Positions 8,415 through 16,284 of a stretch of 35,263 bases of DNA are shown piece by piece. Source of the DNA: Chloroflexota bacterium (lineage in GTDB: Bacteria > Chloroflexota > Anaerolineae > Caldilineales > Caldilineaceae). Each line of letters opens with the position of its first letter. Position 1 is the stretch's first letter. The DNA is taken from assembly GCA_003451595.1 (NCBI GenBank), contig DMDA01000078.1, positions 1 through 35,263 of the forward strand, given 5' to 3'. Both the position numbers and the translations under genes were made by a program. Under the pieces are notes generated by a model. It was not told where the DNA came from. It was given only the letters and a program-made list of their open reading frames with translations, and made no database searches.

Positions 8415-9098
8415 ATGATTCAACCTCCCGATTTCAACCAACTGATCCGCCTCTACCCACCCATCGGCGAGATGACGCCAGCCGCTCAGCGCCTGCTGCG
8501 CGATAACTTGCAACTCGCCACGGCGCCTGCCAATCATGTGCTTTTCGACCTGGACTCGCCATGCTCCCTCTTTCTCCTGCTGTACGCTGGCTCGATCCGG
8601 GTGATCAAGCCAGCGCTCTCTGGTCGCGAGCTCTTGCTCTACCGGCTTGAGCCGGGCGATTCGTGTGTGCTGACGGCAAGTTGCCTGTTGGGGCGCAGTA
8701 ACTACCCGGCGCGCGGCGTGGTCGAGACCGACCTGACGGCTTATGCCCTCGCACAGCCGGTCTTCAACCAGTTGCTGGAAAGCTCGACGCCCTTCCGCGC
8801 CCTGGTCTTCAATCACTTTGCCGACCGCGTCGCCGACCTGATGCAGTTGGTGGAGGAGGTGGCCTTTGGTGCGCTCGATCAACGGCTGGCGGCTTATCTG
8901 GCCGCGCGCGCGCCGCGCCTGGAGGCGACCCATCAACAGATCGCCGATGAACTGGGTACGGTGCGCGAGGTAGTCAGCCGTCGCCTCAAGCAGCTAGAAC
9001 ACGCCGGTCTTGTACGCCTCGAACGGGGGCAGGTGCAGGTGCTCGACGCTGTACGCCTGGGACGCCTGGCTGGTGCGCTGCGTGACTCCAGTCACTGA
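8415..9098 (+). CDS. Crp/Fnr-family transcription regulator
   Basis: The 227-aa product has a cyclic-nucleotide-binding-type beta barrel at about residues 20-125 (FLLLYAGSIRVI, YRLEPGDSCVLT), a dimerisation helix, and a C-terminal winged helix-turn-helix (THQQIADELGTVREVVSRRLKQLEHAGLV). The recognition helix TVREVVSRRLKQL is typical of the Crp/Fnr group. There is no N-terminal Fnr-type Cys cluster, so it does not look like a classical oxygen sensor. A Cys at CVLTASC lies in the sensor domain. The downstream DUF2892 and thioredoxin genes are obvious targets, with repeat-rich DNA between. In other bacteria, Crp/Fnr genes beside DUF2892 and thiol proteins often answer sulfur or redox stress; that is inference here. 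Confidence 0.85.
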   Translation: MIQPPDFNQLIRLYPPIGEMTPAAQRLLRDNLQLATAPANHVLFDLDSPCSLFLLLYAGSIRVIKPALSGRELLLYRLEPGDSCVLTASCLLGRSNYPARGVVETDLTAYALAQPVFNQLLESSTPFRALVFNHFADRVADLMQLVEEVAFGALDQRLAAYLAARAPRLEATHQQIADELGTVREVVSRRLKQLEHAGLVRLERGQVQVLDAVRLGRLAGALRDSSH

Positions 9099-9160
9099 CA
9101 CACCTGTGTTCCGCTGCTACACTGTGTCATAGAGCTGTCAAAGTCATGGAAGCTGTCAAA
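9082..9160 (+). promoter_or_regulatory. Repeat-rich putative operator upstream of the DUF2892 gene
   Basis: Three nested signals lie here: a palindrome GTGACT-cc-AGTCAC (9082-9095) at the end of the regulator gene, an inverted pair TGACACA (9096-9102) and TGTGTCA (9123-9129), and a direct repeat AGCTGTCAAA at 9133-9142 and 9151-9160, spaced 18 bp start to start. The region ends about 45 bp before the next start codon. It is a plausible operator for the neighbouring Crp/Fnr protein, though none is a textbook Crp or Fnr box. Confidence 0.4.
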
Positions 9161-9204
9161 ACTGACGAGACGCACCGAAGCATTGTAACGAAAGGAACAC
9201 AAAC

Positions 9205-9408
9205 ATGATCAAGGTCAATGAAGCTGGTTGGGATCGTATCGTGCGCATTATCCTGGGCATCGTCATGCTGGTGCTCGGCTGGGGCGGCTTTGTCCCCGGC
9301 GTCTTTGGCGCCATCTTGCAGTGGCTGGGCTTCGTCCCGCTGCTCACCGGTCTGATCGGCTGGTGCCCGCTCTATTCGCTCTTCCGCTTTGGTACAAAAT
9401 CTGCCTGA
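9205..9408 (+). CDS. DUF2892 (YgaP-transmembrane-type) small membrane protein
   Basis: The 67-aa protein has two hydrophobic helices (IVRIILGIVMLVLGW and GFVPLLTGLIG) followed by the conserved WCPLYSLF ending, the signature of DUF2892 proteins. AAAGGA lies 10 nt before the ATG. The family is often fused to rhodanese or next to sulfur and redox genes. A thioredoxin fused to the same domain follows directly, so both may place thiol chemistry at the membrane. Molecular function is unknown. Confidence 0.85.
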   Translation: MIKVNEAGWDRIVRIILGIVMLVLGWGGFVPGVFGAILQWLGFVPLLTGLIGWCPLYSLFRFGTKSA

Positions 9409-9431
9409 GTCTTCGGCCGTCTGTCGTCTTG

Positions 9432-9467
9432 GGGGGCGTGCATCGACGGGTGCACGCCCCCTGATTT
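9432..9467 (+). terminator. Rho-independent terminator or attenuator before the thioredoxin gene
   Basis: Perfect 11-bp GC-rich arms, GGGGGCGTGCA (9432-9442) and TGCACGCCCCC (9451-9461), are followed by TGATTTTTC. The T-run ends two bases before the AGGAGG ribosome site of the thioredoxin gene. This is a textbook intrinsic terminator for the upstream gene. Because no promoter fits between it and the next start, the downstream gene probably depends on read-through. Confidence 0.8.
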
Positions 9468-9481
9468 TTCAGGAGGGATGG

Positions 9482-10012
9482 ATGAATCTTGCTGAATTTC
9501 AGGCGCGAGTGCAAGCCAACCCGCGCCCGGTGATTGTCGATATCTGGGCGCCCTGGTGCGGGCCATGTCGCACCCTCAGCCCGCGCCTGGCGCAGGTGAG
9601 TGAAGCATACGCCGACCAGGTCGATGTGTGGCAGATCAACGCCGACGAAGCGCCAGAACTGACGCGAGCGCTCAAGATCATGGGCATCCCGACGCTGCTG
9701 ATGTTTCGCGACGGTCAAGAGGTGGCGCGGCGCACCGGGCTACAGTCGGTCGACGCGCTGCGCACCATGTTCGACGCACTGCTCGTCACCGACGCCAACG
9801 GCGCTGCGCCGCGTATCGCCAGGCTGAGCGACACGGAGCGTTGGCTGCGGTTGACGACCGGGGCAATCCTGGTGGGCCTGCCGATGCTGATGGGTTGGTC
9901 GCCCTTTCTGGTGATCGTTGGCGCAGCCGTGATTTTCAGCGGCGTCTATGATCGCTGTCCGCTCTGGCAGGCGATTACGGCAAAGCTGCGCGCCGCATCA
10001 AGAACAGCGTGA
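9482..10012 (+). CDS. Thioredoxin fused to a DUF2892 membrane domain
   Basis: The 176-aa product begins with a full thioredoxin fold: VIVDIWAPWCGPC with the CGPC redox pair at 26-29, and the cis-Pro loop in MGIPTLLMF. From about residue 118 a DUF2892-like segment follows, with two membrane helices (GAILVGLPMLMGW, LVIVGAAVIFSGV) and the closing YDRCPLWQ. It should thus be a membrane-attached thiol-disulfide reductase on the cytoplasmic face. The start ATG 9482 is fixed by AGGAGG at 9471-9476. The fusion of the same domain as the upstream gene suggests the two membrane parts may associate. Confidence 0.9.
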   Translation: MNLAEFQARVQANPRPVIVDIWAPWCGPCRTLSPRLAQVSEAYADQVDVWQINADEAPELTRALKIMGIPTLLMFRDGQEVARRTGLQSVDALRTMFDALLVTDANGAAPRIARLSDTERWLRLTTGAILVGLPMLMGWSPFLVIVGAAVIFSGVYDRCPLWQAITAKLRAASRTA

Positions 10013-10013
10013 T

Positions 10014-10131
10014 TACTGATTTCTAGGTTGATACTTTATGCGCGCAGTGTTGCGTATGACGTGTTGCGTGAGGGATTCCGACACGTAGCACGCAACACTG
10101 AAAACATGAAAACTCTGCCTAGAAATCAGTA
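10014..10131. mobile_element. MITE-like repeat, copy A (intact)
   Basis: The ends are a perfect inverted repeat, TTACTGATTTCTAGG at the left and its complement at the right, and each end is bordered by TA (10014-10015 and 10130-10131). TA borders are the target-site mark of IS630/Tc1-mariner transposition. Inside, arms at 10046-10064 and 10081-10099 pair at 16 of 19 positions around a GAGGGATTCC loop. There is no coding capacity. It begins one base after the stop of the thioredoxin gene. Copies B and C and a partial copy follow later in the window. Confidence 0.75.
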
Positions 10132-10267
10132 AAACCAGTGACAACCCTACCCGCATTACCCTGGCTGGCAAGAATCTACGGCTGCAGGCCGCACCCGCGT
10201 CGATCCGTCAGATGAAGACGAATACGCGTGACGCCGGACACGACCTGGCCTCACCGCACCCGCATCG

Positions 10268-11908
10268 TCACCCTTGTTGCGCCAGCTGATGGTGGTGATT
10301 GGCCGCCGCATGCACAAACGCCAGAAAGAGCGGGTGCGGTTTGTTGGGACGGCTCTTGAACTCTGGGTGGAATTGGCTGCCCAGCATAAACGGATGTGTA
10401 GCCAACTCGGCAATTTCTACCAGCCGACCGTCAGGCGACACACCGCTGAAGACCATGCCATGCGCCTCCAGATCGCCGCGGTAGGCATTGTTAAATTCAA
10501 AGCGGTGACGATGCCGCTCCTGCACGACCGGGCCGACGCCCACATCCGCATAGGCGGCAAACGCGCGTGTATTGGGGACAAGCTGACAATCGTAGGTGCC
10601 CAACCGCATCGTGCCACCCATGTCGGCAATGTCGCGCTGGTCGGGCATCAGATCGATGATTGGGTACTCCGTGCTGATGTCGAACTCGGTGCTGTTGGGT
10701 TCGTCGGTCTGGTAGATATGACGGGCGAACTCGATGCACATCACCTGCATCCCCAGGCACAGCCCCAGATAAGGCAGGTTATTTTCGCGGGCGATGCGGG
10801 CAGCAATGATCTTCCCCTCGATGCCGCGATAGCCAAACCCCCCAGGCACGACAACGCCATCGGCGGCCAGCAACCGATCTATACCGCGGCCCTTCTCCAA
10901 TTCCTCCGAATTGACCCAATCGATCTCGACATCCCACCCTGCCGCCAACCCGGCGTGGATCAGCGCCTCTTTGACGCTCAGATACGAATCCTCCAATTCG
11001 ACATATTTGCCAGCCAGCGCGATCCGCAATGTGGGTTTGGTGCGCCGCAAATCGGCCACAAATTGTCGCCACGCCAGCAAGCCAGTCTCCGCCGGCTGCA
11101 ACTCGTGCAAGTCCAGGCGTTGCATGGTCCAGGCGCCCAAGCCATGCTCTTCCAGGCTGAGGGGCACTGCGTAAATGGTGTCGGCGGTGAGCAGTGGCAC
11201 CACAGCTTCGCGATCTACGTCGCAGAAGAGCGCAGTCTTGGCGATGACATCATCATCGACGGGATAGTCGCTGCGCAACACTACCACGTCGGGCGAGATG
11301 CCGATGCCGCGCAACTCGCGTACACTGTGCTGCGTTGGCTTGGTCTTGAGCTCCTTGCTGGCGGCCAGATAGGGAAGCCATGTCACGTGCACATAGAGCG
11401 TGTTGGCGCGCCCCACATCCTTGCGCATCTGACGAATTGCCTCCAGGAAGGGCAATCCCTCAATATCGCCCACAGTGCCGCCGATCTCGACGATCAGCAC
11501 GTCGGCCTGCGCCACCCGCGCGGCCAACCCAATGCGCCGCTTGATCTCGTTGGTGACATGGGGGATGACCTGAATCGTGCCGCCCAGGTAGTCGCCGCGC
11601 CGCTCCTGGCTCAACACCGACGTGTAAATCTGCCCGCTGGTGATGTTGCTCAACTTGGAGAGATTGACATCCACAAAGCGCTCGTAATGGCCGAGGTCAA
11701 GGTCGGTTTCAGCGCCATCGTCGGTGACAAAAACCTCGCCATGCTGATAGGGCGACATCGTGCCAGGATCGACGTTCAGGTACGGGTCTAGCTTCATGGT
11801 CGCCACGCGCACGCCGCGCGCCTTCAGGATTGTCCCCAAAGAGGCCACGGTGACACCCTTACCCAAGCCGGAGACTACGCCGCCGGTGACGAAGATATAT
11901 TTGGTCAT
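10268..11908 (-). CDS. pyrG: CTP synthase (glutamine-hydrolysing)
   Basis: The 546-aa enzyme makes CTP from UTP, ATP and glutamine, the last step of de novo pyrimidine nucleotide synthesis. The N-terminal amidoligase domain shows KYIFVTGGVVSGLGKG, the MKLDPYLNVDPGTM loop and HGEVFVTDDGAETDLDLGHYERF. The C-terminal class I glutaminase domain shows YLGLCLGMQ (nucleophile Cys) and SQFHPEF (His and Glu). ATG 11908 is chosen because it matches the family N terminus and has AGAGGAA just upstream, although the frame is open further. The length is normal. Confidence 0.97.
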   Translation of the reverse strand: MTKYIFVTGGVVSGLGKGVTVASLGTILKARGVRVATMKLDPYLNVDPGTMSPYQHGEVFVTDDGAETDLDLGHYERFVDVNLSKLSNITSGQIYTSVLSQERRGDYLGGTIQVIPHVTNEIKRRIGLAARVAQADVLIVEIGGTVGDIEGLPFLEAIRQMRKDVGRANTLYVHVTWLPYLAASKELKTKPTQHSVRELRGIGISPDVVVLRSDYPVDDDVIAKTALFCDVDREAVVPLLTADTIYAVPLSLEEHGLGAWTMQRLDLHELQPAETGLLAWRQFVADLRRTKPTLRIALAGKYVELEDSYLSVKEALIHAGLAAGWDVEIDWVNSEELEKGRGIDRLLAADGVVVPGGFGYRGIEGKIIAARIARENNLPYLGLCLGMQVMCIEFARHIYQTDEPNSTEFDISTEYPIIDLMPDQRDIADMGGTMRLGTYDCQLVPNTRAFAAYADVGVGPVVQERHRHRFEFNNAYRGDLEAHGMVFSGVSPDGRLVEIAELATHPFMLGSQFHPEFKSRPNKPHPLFLAFVHAAANHHHQLAQQG

Positions 11909-12068
11909 AATTCCTCTTTCATTTTTGGTGCTGTCAAGCAGACGCCATTGCTTCTTTTCTGAGCCTCTCTTTGTGAAGCCGCTGATTGTGTATTGTGCCA
12001 GAGATTTTCGGCGTTGCCACAATGACCGCACCTAATGCTTTGACAAAACAGCAGCTTTGACGAAAGGA

Positions 12069-12093
12069 GACGGGCGCCCCAGCGGCGCCCGTC
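12069..12093 (-). terminator. Terminator after the FecR-like gene
   Basis: Perfect 10-bp GC arms, GACGGGCGCC (12069-12078) and GGCGCCCGTC (12084-12093), lie 15 bp after the minus-strand stop of the FecR-like gene. They are followed in that direction by TCCTTTCGTC. The T-run is imperfect, but position and stem strength fit. It separates the sigma/FecR unit from pyrG, whose own promoter must lie in 11909-12060; I see only weak boxes there. Confidence 0.6.
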
Positions 12094-12108
12094 CGATTCG
12101 ATATGCAA

Positions 12109-14082
12109 TTACCCGGCGCCGCCCCCTGGTGTAGGCGTTGCCGTCACTGGGCGTACGACAGGGTCCGGTTGCGTCGGATCGCCCGCCGGCTGTGGCGACG
12201 GCGGCGGTGGCACAATGGTTGGCGCCGTCGTGGGTGCTGGGGTGGGCGTATCAGTCGGCGGCGGCAGCGGCGTCGGCGTATCAGTCGGCGGTGGCAGCGG
12301 CGTGTTGGTCGGCGTGTCGGTCGGCGTGGGCGCCAGTGTATTGGTTGGTGTGCTGGTGGGCGTATCAGTCGGCGGCGGCAACGGCGTCGGGGTATAGGTC
12401 GGCGTCGGCACAATGATCAGTGTTGGTGGTGGGATCGGCGTTGGCGTAAACGTAGCCGTTGCCTCACCGGCGTCGGGGGTTGGCGTGGGCGTTACGATCT
12501 GGGGCGTCGCCGTATTGGTCGCTGTATCGGTGGCCGTCGGCATGGGCGTGGCAGTTGCTGTGACAGTTGCTGTGGGCGTTGGCGTCACCGTTGCAGTTGA
12601 CGTTGCGGTAGGCGGCTGCCGGGTAGGACGCGTTTCCTCGTCATCACCGTTAGGTGGTCGCGGTGTGCTGGTTACTGTCGGCGACGGCGTGACTGTGGCC
12701 GAAGGCGTCAGCGTCAGGGTGGGGCTGGGCGTCGCACTATTGGTCGGCGCCGGTGTCGACGTGGAAGTTGGCGTCGGGCTGGCGACCGGCGCCGGTGTGC
12801 GGCTGGGCGTTGGAGTACGGCTGGGAGTCGCAGTCGCCGACGGTGTCGCCAGCAGGGTCGCAGTCGGAGCAGGCGTGTCCGTTGGCGCCGGTGTTGCTGT
12901 TGCGGTTGCGGTTGGCGTGGCGGTTGGCGTTGCAGTTGATGTTGCAGTTGGCGTACTGGTGGGAACTTCGGCAAGCCCCGCCGCAGCCACATCGTTTTGA
13001 CGGCGTTCGTCATCTGAGGCGCGGTTGTTGTCAGTCGTCTCTGTCGCCGGAATTGCGGCCACTTCCAGCCAACCAGCTTCTCCTGCGACGCAGCAAATCT
13101 GATACCACGCACCGCTGGCATCTTCGCCCAGTACGCGCAGCAATACACCGTCTGCGGCAAAGCCAATGCGGCGCGATTGTGGATCAGGTTCGGCGAAGAC
13201 AGGAATCCCCGGCGTTCCCGGCGCAATGACCAGGAGTGTGGGACGTTCCAGGCGTTCGCGACTCGGTTCGACAATGAGCGGGGCGCCAGCTATGGATACG
13301 ACCTGTTCACCGGCGTTGACCACCACCGTCTGGTCAGCCTGGGTCACCTGAACGGCGCCACGCTTGGTGCGCACAACGACCTCGGTGGCCGACAATGTCT
13401 CAAACGAAAACTCCGTGCCTGTCACGGCGGCTTCGACAACCGAGGAGGTCACGACGTAGCGGTCATCGCCCTTCAACTCTTCGTCGATCAGGTTGTTTAC
13501 CCGCCCGCGCGTGACCAGCATCTCGACCTGCGTCGTGTCGAGCATGGCGCTCAGCTGAGAAAGCACGACATGGCTATCCGGCTCGATCACGGCTGTCTGC
13601 GCCGGGAACAATTGCACGGTCACGGCGCCATCGATGGTCAACACTTGATCGCCCTCCGCCAGCTTGAAGAGATCGCCGTCGTAGTAGGTGCGATAGGTGT
13701 TTGTGCGCTGCTGCAAGAGCGTCACTTCGCCGCCGGTGACGGTTGCTGTCGCCGTGAGTGGGCGCGGCGTGATGCGTGAGATGCCAAAGAAGATCAGCAA
13801 CATCGCAAGCGCCGCTGCGCCTGCCAGCGCCAGCGATTGACCAGGTTGCAGGCTGCCCAACCACGCACGCAGCCGGGCAGCAATGCCGATACGTGGCCGC
13901 GTCACTGTGGGTGCGGCCACAGTGGGCGCTACGGCATATACGGTTCGCACCTCCTGCAGGACAAGCTGCGTCAGCCGGTCGTCGAGATCGGCGGACGGCG
14001 TGTCCGTTTCATAGAAGGTGTCGAACAGCTTCTGGATTTCCGCCTCATCGCGGTCGTCCAGCCAGCCCCGCAGGTCACTCAT
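12109..14082 (-). CDS. FecR-like anti-sigma-type membrane protein with SH3 domain and Thr/Pro tail
   Basis: The 657-aa product has an acidic cytoplasmic N terminus (1-80) and one membrane helix at about 83-102. A FecR-like beta domain follows (about 110-260, with DGDLFKLAEGDQVLTIDGAVTVQLF and the VVEAAVTGTEFSFE motif). Next is a bacterial SH3-like domain near 280-340 (VFAEPDPQSRRIGF, GWLEVAAI). The final ~290 residues are almost purely Thr, Pro, Ala and Ser (TPTPT, PPPTDTPT). ATG 14082 overlaps the stop of the sigma factor gene by 8 bp, showing translational coupling. The usual role is to hold or tune the cognate ECF sigma factor. The tail resembles a glycosylated wall-spanning stalk, which is inference. 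Confidence 0.8.
   Translation of the reverse strand: MSDLRGWLDDRDEAEIQKLFDTFYETDTPSADLDDRLTQLVLQEVRTVYAVAPTVAAPTVTRPRIGIAARLRAWLGSLQPGQSLALAGAAALAMLLIFFGISRITPRPLTATATVTGGEVTLLQQRTNTYRTYYDGDLFKLAEGDQVLTIDGAVTVQLFPAQTAVIEPDSHVVLSQLSAMLDTTQVEMLVTRGRVNNLIDEELKGDDRYVVTSSVVEAAVTGTEFSFETLSATEVVVRTKRGAVQVTQADQTVVVNAGEQVVSIAGAPLIVEPSRERLERPTLLVIAPGTPGIPVFAEPDPQSRRIGFAADGVLLRVLGEDASGAWYQICCVAGEAGWLEVAAIPATETTDNNRASDDERRQNDVAAAGLAEVPTSTPTATSTATPTATPTATATATPAPTDTPAPTATLLATPSATATPSRTPTPSRTPAPVASPTPTSTSTPAPTNSATPSPTLTLTPSATVTPSPTVTSTPRPPNGDDEETRPTRQPPTATSTATVTPTPTATVTATATPMPTATDTATNTATPQIVTPTPTPDAGEATATFTPTPIPPPTLIIVPTPTYTPTPLPPPTDTPTSTPTNTLAPTPTDTPTNTPLPPPTDTPTPLPPPTDTPTPAPTTAPTIVPPPPSPQPAGDPTQPDPVVRPVTATPTPGGGAG
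12200..12990. repeat. Coding low-complexity Thr/Pro repeat tract
   Basis: This DNA encodes the Thr/Pro-rich tail and is made of imperfect short repeats, including near-identical units that read GGCGTATCAGTCGGCGG on the plus strand around 12246, 12276 and 12360. Such tracts expand and contract by slippage, so length should vary between strains. The plus strand is open in several frames, which is only a consequence of the repeat. Confidence 0.75.
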
Positions 14083-14614
14083 GCTCAAACCCTGTCTCGT
14101 CCAGTAGGTCACGCAGTTGCTGCCGCGCCCGGCTCAACAATGACTCAGTCCCCTTGTAGGAGCGATCGATCACCAGCGCAATTTCGCCGACGCTCAGCCC
14201 AACGTGATGCCGTAGGATGAGCACTTGCTTGGAAAGCTCTGGCAATTGATCCAGCACCTCGGCAAATTCGACGGCTCGGCTGCTCACCTCTAGCGGCGAA
14301 CGTTGATGCTCGACCAGCGCCACCGTGTCCTGGCGCCTGCGCCAGAAATCGGCAATTTTGCGGTAGGCCAGCGAAAAGATGAAGGTGGCAAGGCTCGCCT
14401 TGCCGTCAAAATCCTTGAGCGCGCGCACCGCCGCGACTAACGTCTCGCCCAGCACGTCTTCTGCGTCCTCCTGTGTCGGCACGTTGTGACGCAGATAGCC
14501 AAGCAGGCGCGGGCGCATGCTCTGGATCAACTCAACCCAGGCCGCCTGATCGCCAGCTTGCAGTCGCTGGAGTAGTTCAGCTTCAGCGCGTTCGCCTGTC
14601 GCTAGCGCGTCCAA
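14075..14614 (-). CDS. ECF-type RNA polymerase sigma factor
   Basis: The 179-aa protein has sigma region 2 at about residues 15-85 (WVELIQSMRPRLLGYLRH, EDAEDVLGETLVAAVRAL, then SLATFIFSLAYRKIADFWRRR) and region 4 at about 120-172 (LPELSKQVLILRHHVGLSVGE, with SYKGTESLLSRARQQLR). The start is a TTG at 14614 with GGAG 9-10 nt upstream; no ATG fits. It would direct RNA polymerase to its own and other promoters. The coupled FecR-like gene downstream is the likely signal-sensing regulator. Confidence 0.92.
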   Translation of the reverse strand: MDALATGERAEAELLQRLQAGDQAAWVELIQSMRPRLLGYLRHNVPTQEDAEDVLGETLVAAVRALKDFDGKASLATFIFSLAYRKIADFWRRRQDTVALVEHQRSPLEVSSRAVEFAEVLDQLPELSKQVLILRHHVGLSVGEIALVIDRSYKGTESLLSRARQQLRDLLDETGFEHE

Positions 14615-14730
14615 AACTTTGCTCCGAGAAGTACAATCGCTATCCGCACAGAAATCCTTCGCAGCTTAGATAACAATTTCTTGACGTAAGGTCAGCGCCG
14701 TCGATGGATACAAGAGTGAATGGCCAACAA

Positions 14731-14760
14731 TTGCGGTGCGTCGTTGGGATATAGTATGAT
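14731..14760 (+). promoter_or_regulatory. Promoter of the PNPOx-PHP unit
   Basis: TTGCGG (14731-14736), an 18-bp spacer and TATGAT (14755-14760) lie 55 bp before the ATG at 14815, in the region divergent from the sigma factor gene. Confidence 0.5.
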
Positions 14761-14814
14761 TAGCGGCCATCAGTCAGCAAAAAACTACTATAGTTTACCA
14801 GTCGGCGAAAATCG

Positions 14815-15252
14815 ATGCCAACTTCCAATCAGTCGAACAATACATCAGCAAGCCAGGTTGCGCGCCTGCTGGCGCACTTCGGCGCCGCCGGCGCCTGCTG
14901 GTTCAGCAGCACCCGCCCCGATGGGCGTCCCCATCTGGCGCCGATCTGGCATGTCGTCTACGCAAATTGCATCTATGTCGTCACCCGACAGACATCGGTG
15001 CGCGCCGCCAACATCCGCGCCAATGCCAACGTCAGCCTGGCGCTGGCCGACACCAGCAACGCCCTGATCGTCGAAGGCGTCGCCCGCCCGGCGGCAGAAA
15101 TGCGCGACGCTCTACGCCCGCTCTTTCAGGCTAAATACGACTGGGACATCGCCACCGATGCCGAGTACGATGACGTCATTCAGGTTAGACCGCGCAAGGT
15201 AATGGCCTGGGGCAGTCATGGCGAGGGTCGTTGGATCGTGGAGGCGCCGTGA
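14815..15252 (+). CDS. PNPOx-fold flavin/F420-type oxidoreductase family protein
   Basis: The 145-aa product has the pattern of the pyridoxamine-5'-phosphate-oxidase-like split barrel: VARLLAHFGAAGACWFSSTRPDGRPHLAPIWHV, IYVVTRQTSVRAANIRAN, and VSLALADTSNALIVEGVA. Such proteins bind FMN or F420 and reduce small substrates, or bind haem or flavin without a known reaction. No residue here fixes the cofactor. The last 4 bp overlap the start of the PHP gene, so the two are translationally coupled. Confidence 0.82.
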   Translation: MPTSNQSNNTSASQVARLLAHFGAAGACWFSSTRPDGRPHLAPIWHVVYANCIYVVTRQTSVRAANIRANANVSLALADTSNALIVEGVARPAAEMRDALRPLFQAKYDWDIATDAEYDDVIQVRPRKVMAWGSHGEGRWIVEAP

Positions 15253-16196
15253 GCTATCCAGTTGATCTGCAACTGCACAGCACCGCTTCCGACGGAACAG
15301 ATACGCCCGCAGCGCTGGCGGCACTGTGCGCTGCGCGCGGGGTGCGCGTCATCGCCCTGACCGACCACGACGGCGTGCTCGGCATTGATGAAGCGCTGGC
15401 CACCGGCCGCGCACACGGCGTGCAGGTGATTCCTGCGCTCGAATTCAGCACGCGCAGCGAGCCGGCGCGCGACCTGCTGGATATCAACATTCTCGCGCTG
15501 GGCATTCGCCACCGGGACCCCACGTTGCTTGCCACCCTGGAACGCGTCCATGCCAGCCGCCTTGAGCAAAAAATTCGCCAGATCGAGCGGCTGCAGACCT
15601 ATGGCGTCGATATCGAGGTCGACGCCGTGCTGGCGCGTGCCCAGGGCGTACCGGGGCGCGTCCACATTGCGCAGGAAGCGCTCGCCCGCAACCCGCAACG
15701 CTTCACCTCTGTTGCCGATGTTTTTGCACAATTCCTTGCGCCGGACGCCCCCAATTCAACCTATGTGGCGCGCACCTTCAGCCTGAGCGTTGAAGACGCC
15801 ATCGCCGTGACGCACGCCGCTGGCGGCGTCGCCGTGCTGGCGCACCCCGGCGCGTACCCGCGCGTGCGCGACATTGACGGCGTTGTGGCGCGGCTGGCGG
15901 CGTCGGGGTTGGATGGCATCGAGGTGCGCTATCCCTACGCCCACAACCGGGGGCATTTCGGCGCCCCGGCGCAAGAAGTCGCTGCGCTGGTCGCACATTT
16001 CCATACGCTGGCGGTGCAGCACGATCTGTTGATCACCGGTGGCAGCGACTATCATGGGCAGGCCAAGCCAGGAATCACACCAGGGATGGCTGGGTTGACG
16101 TGGTCGGAGTGGGAGACGCTGGCCGCACGTTGTGGATGGGCAATGCAAGTTACAGAAAGCGCCTCTTACCAACAAACTGCAGACGAAATCTACTGA
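15249..16196 (+). CDS. PHP-domain phosphoesterase (COG0613, RNase AM/YciV type)
   Basis: The 315-aa product has all PHP metal motifs in order: DLQLHSTASDGT, LTDHDGV, ALEFSTR, VLAHPG and GGSDYHG. The layout with an inserted helical domain at about residues 100-190 fits the COG0613 group, whose studied members are 3',5'-nucleotide bisphosphate phosphatase and 5'-3' exonuclease on short RNA. I start at GTG 15249 because it overlaps the previous stop (GTGA) and has GGAGG just upstream, while the in-frame codons before it are part of the previous gene. Confidence 0.88.
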   Translation: MSYPVDLQLHSTASDGTDTPAALAALCAARGVRVIALTDHDGVLGIDEALATGRAHGVQVIPALEFSTRSEPARDLLDINILALGIRHRDPTLLATLERVHASRLEQKIRQIERLQTYGVDIEVDAVLARAQGVPGRVHIAQEALARNPQRFTSVADVFAQFLAPDAPNSTYVARTFSLSVEDAIAVTHAAGGVAVLAHPGAYPRVRDIDGVVARLAASGLDGIEVRYPYAHNRGHFGAPAQEVAALVAHFHTLAVQHDLLITGGSDYHGQAKPGITPGMAGLTWSEWETLAARCGWAMQVTESASYQQTADEIY

Positions 16197-16248
16197 CCTC
16201 TAGGTTAGCTGTTCATCTTCCGGGAACCTTTGAGGCTTCCAGGAAGAT
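16191..16248. mobile_element. MITE-like repeat remnant (one end plus a hairpin)
   Basis: TA followed by CTGACCTCTAGGTT matches the left end of copies A-C (10 of 12 bases in the terminal repeat) and begins inside the last codons of the PHP gene; its TGA is the gene's stop codon. A hairpin ATCTTCCGGGAACCT...AGGCTTCCAGGAAGAT (16215-16248) follows, close in sequence to the palindrome nested in copy C. No right end is recognisable, so the element is truncated. Confidence 0.5.
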
Positions 16249-16284
16249 TGCGGAAGAGAAATCTATCAAGTTGGACGGTGAATT

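Noticed and set aside
10274..11791. Long 505-aa reading frame on the plus strand opposite pyrG
   Set aside because: It is a shadow of CTP synthase, which has complete family motifs; the frame has no ribosome site or recognisable domain.
12200..12420. Regular short repeats that might suggest a CRISPR-like array
   Set aside because: Units are imperfect, in frame, without unique spacers, and encode the Thr/Pro tail.
12413..13000. Plus-strand Gly/Val repeat frame (VGVGV type) opposite the Thr/Pro tail
   Set aside because: It mirrors the ACC/CCN codon repeat of the real gene; no start signal and no other evidence.
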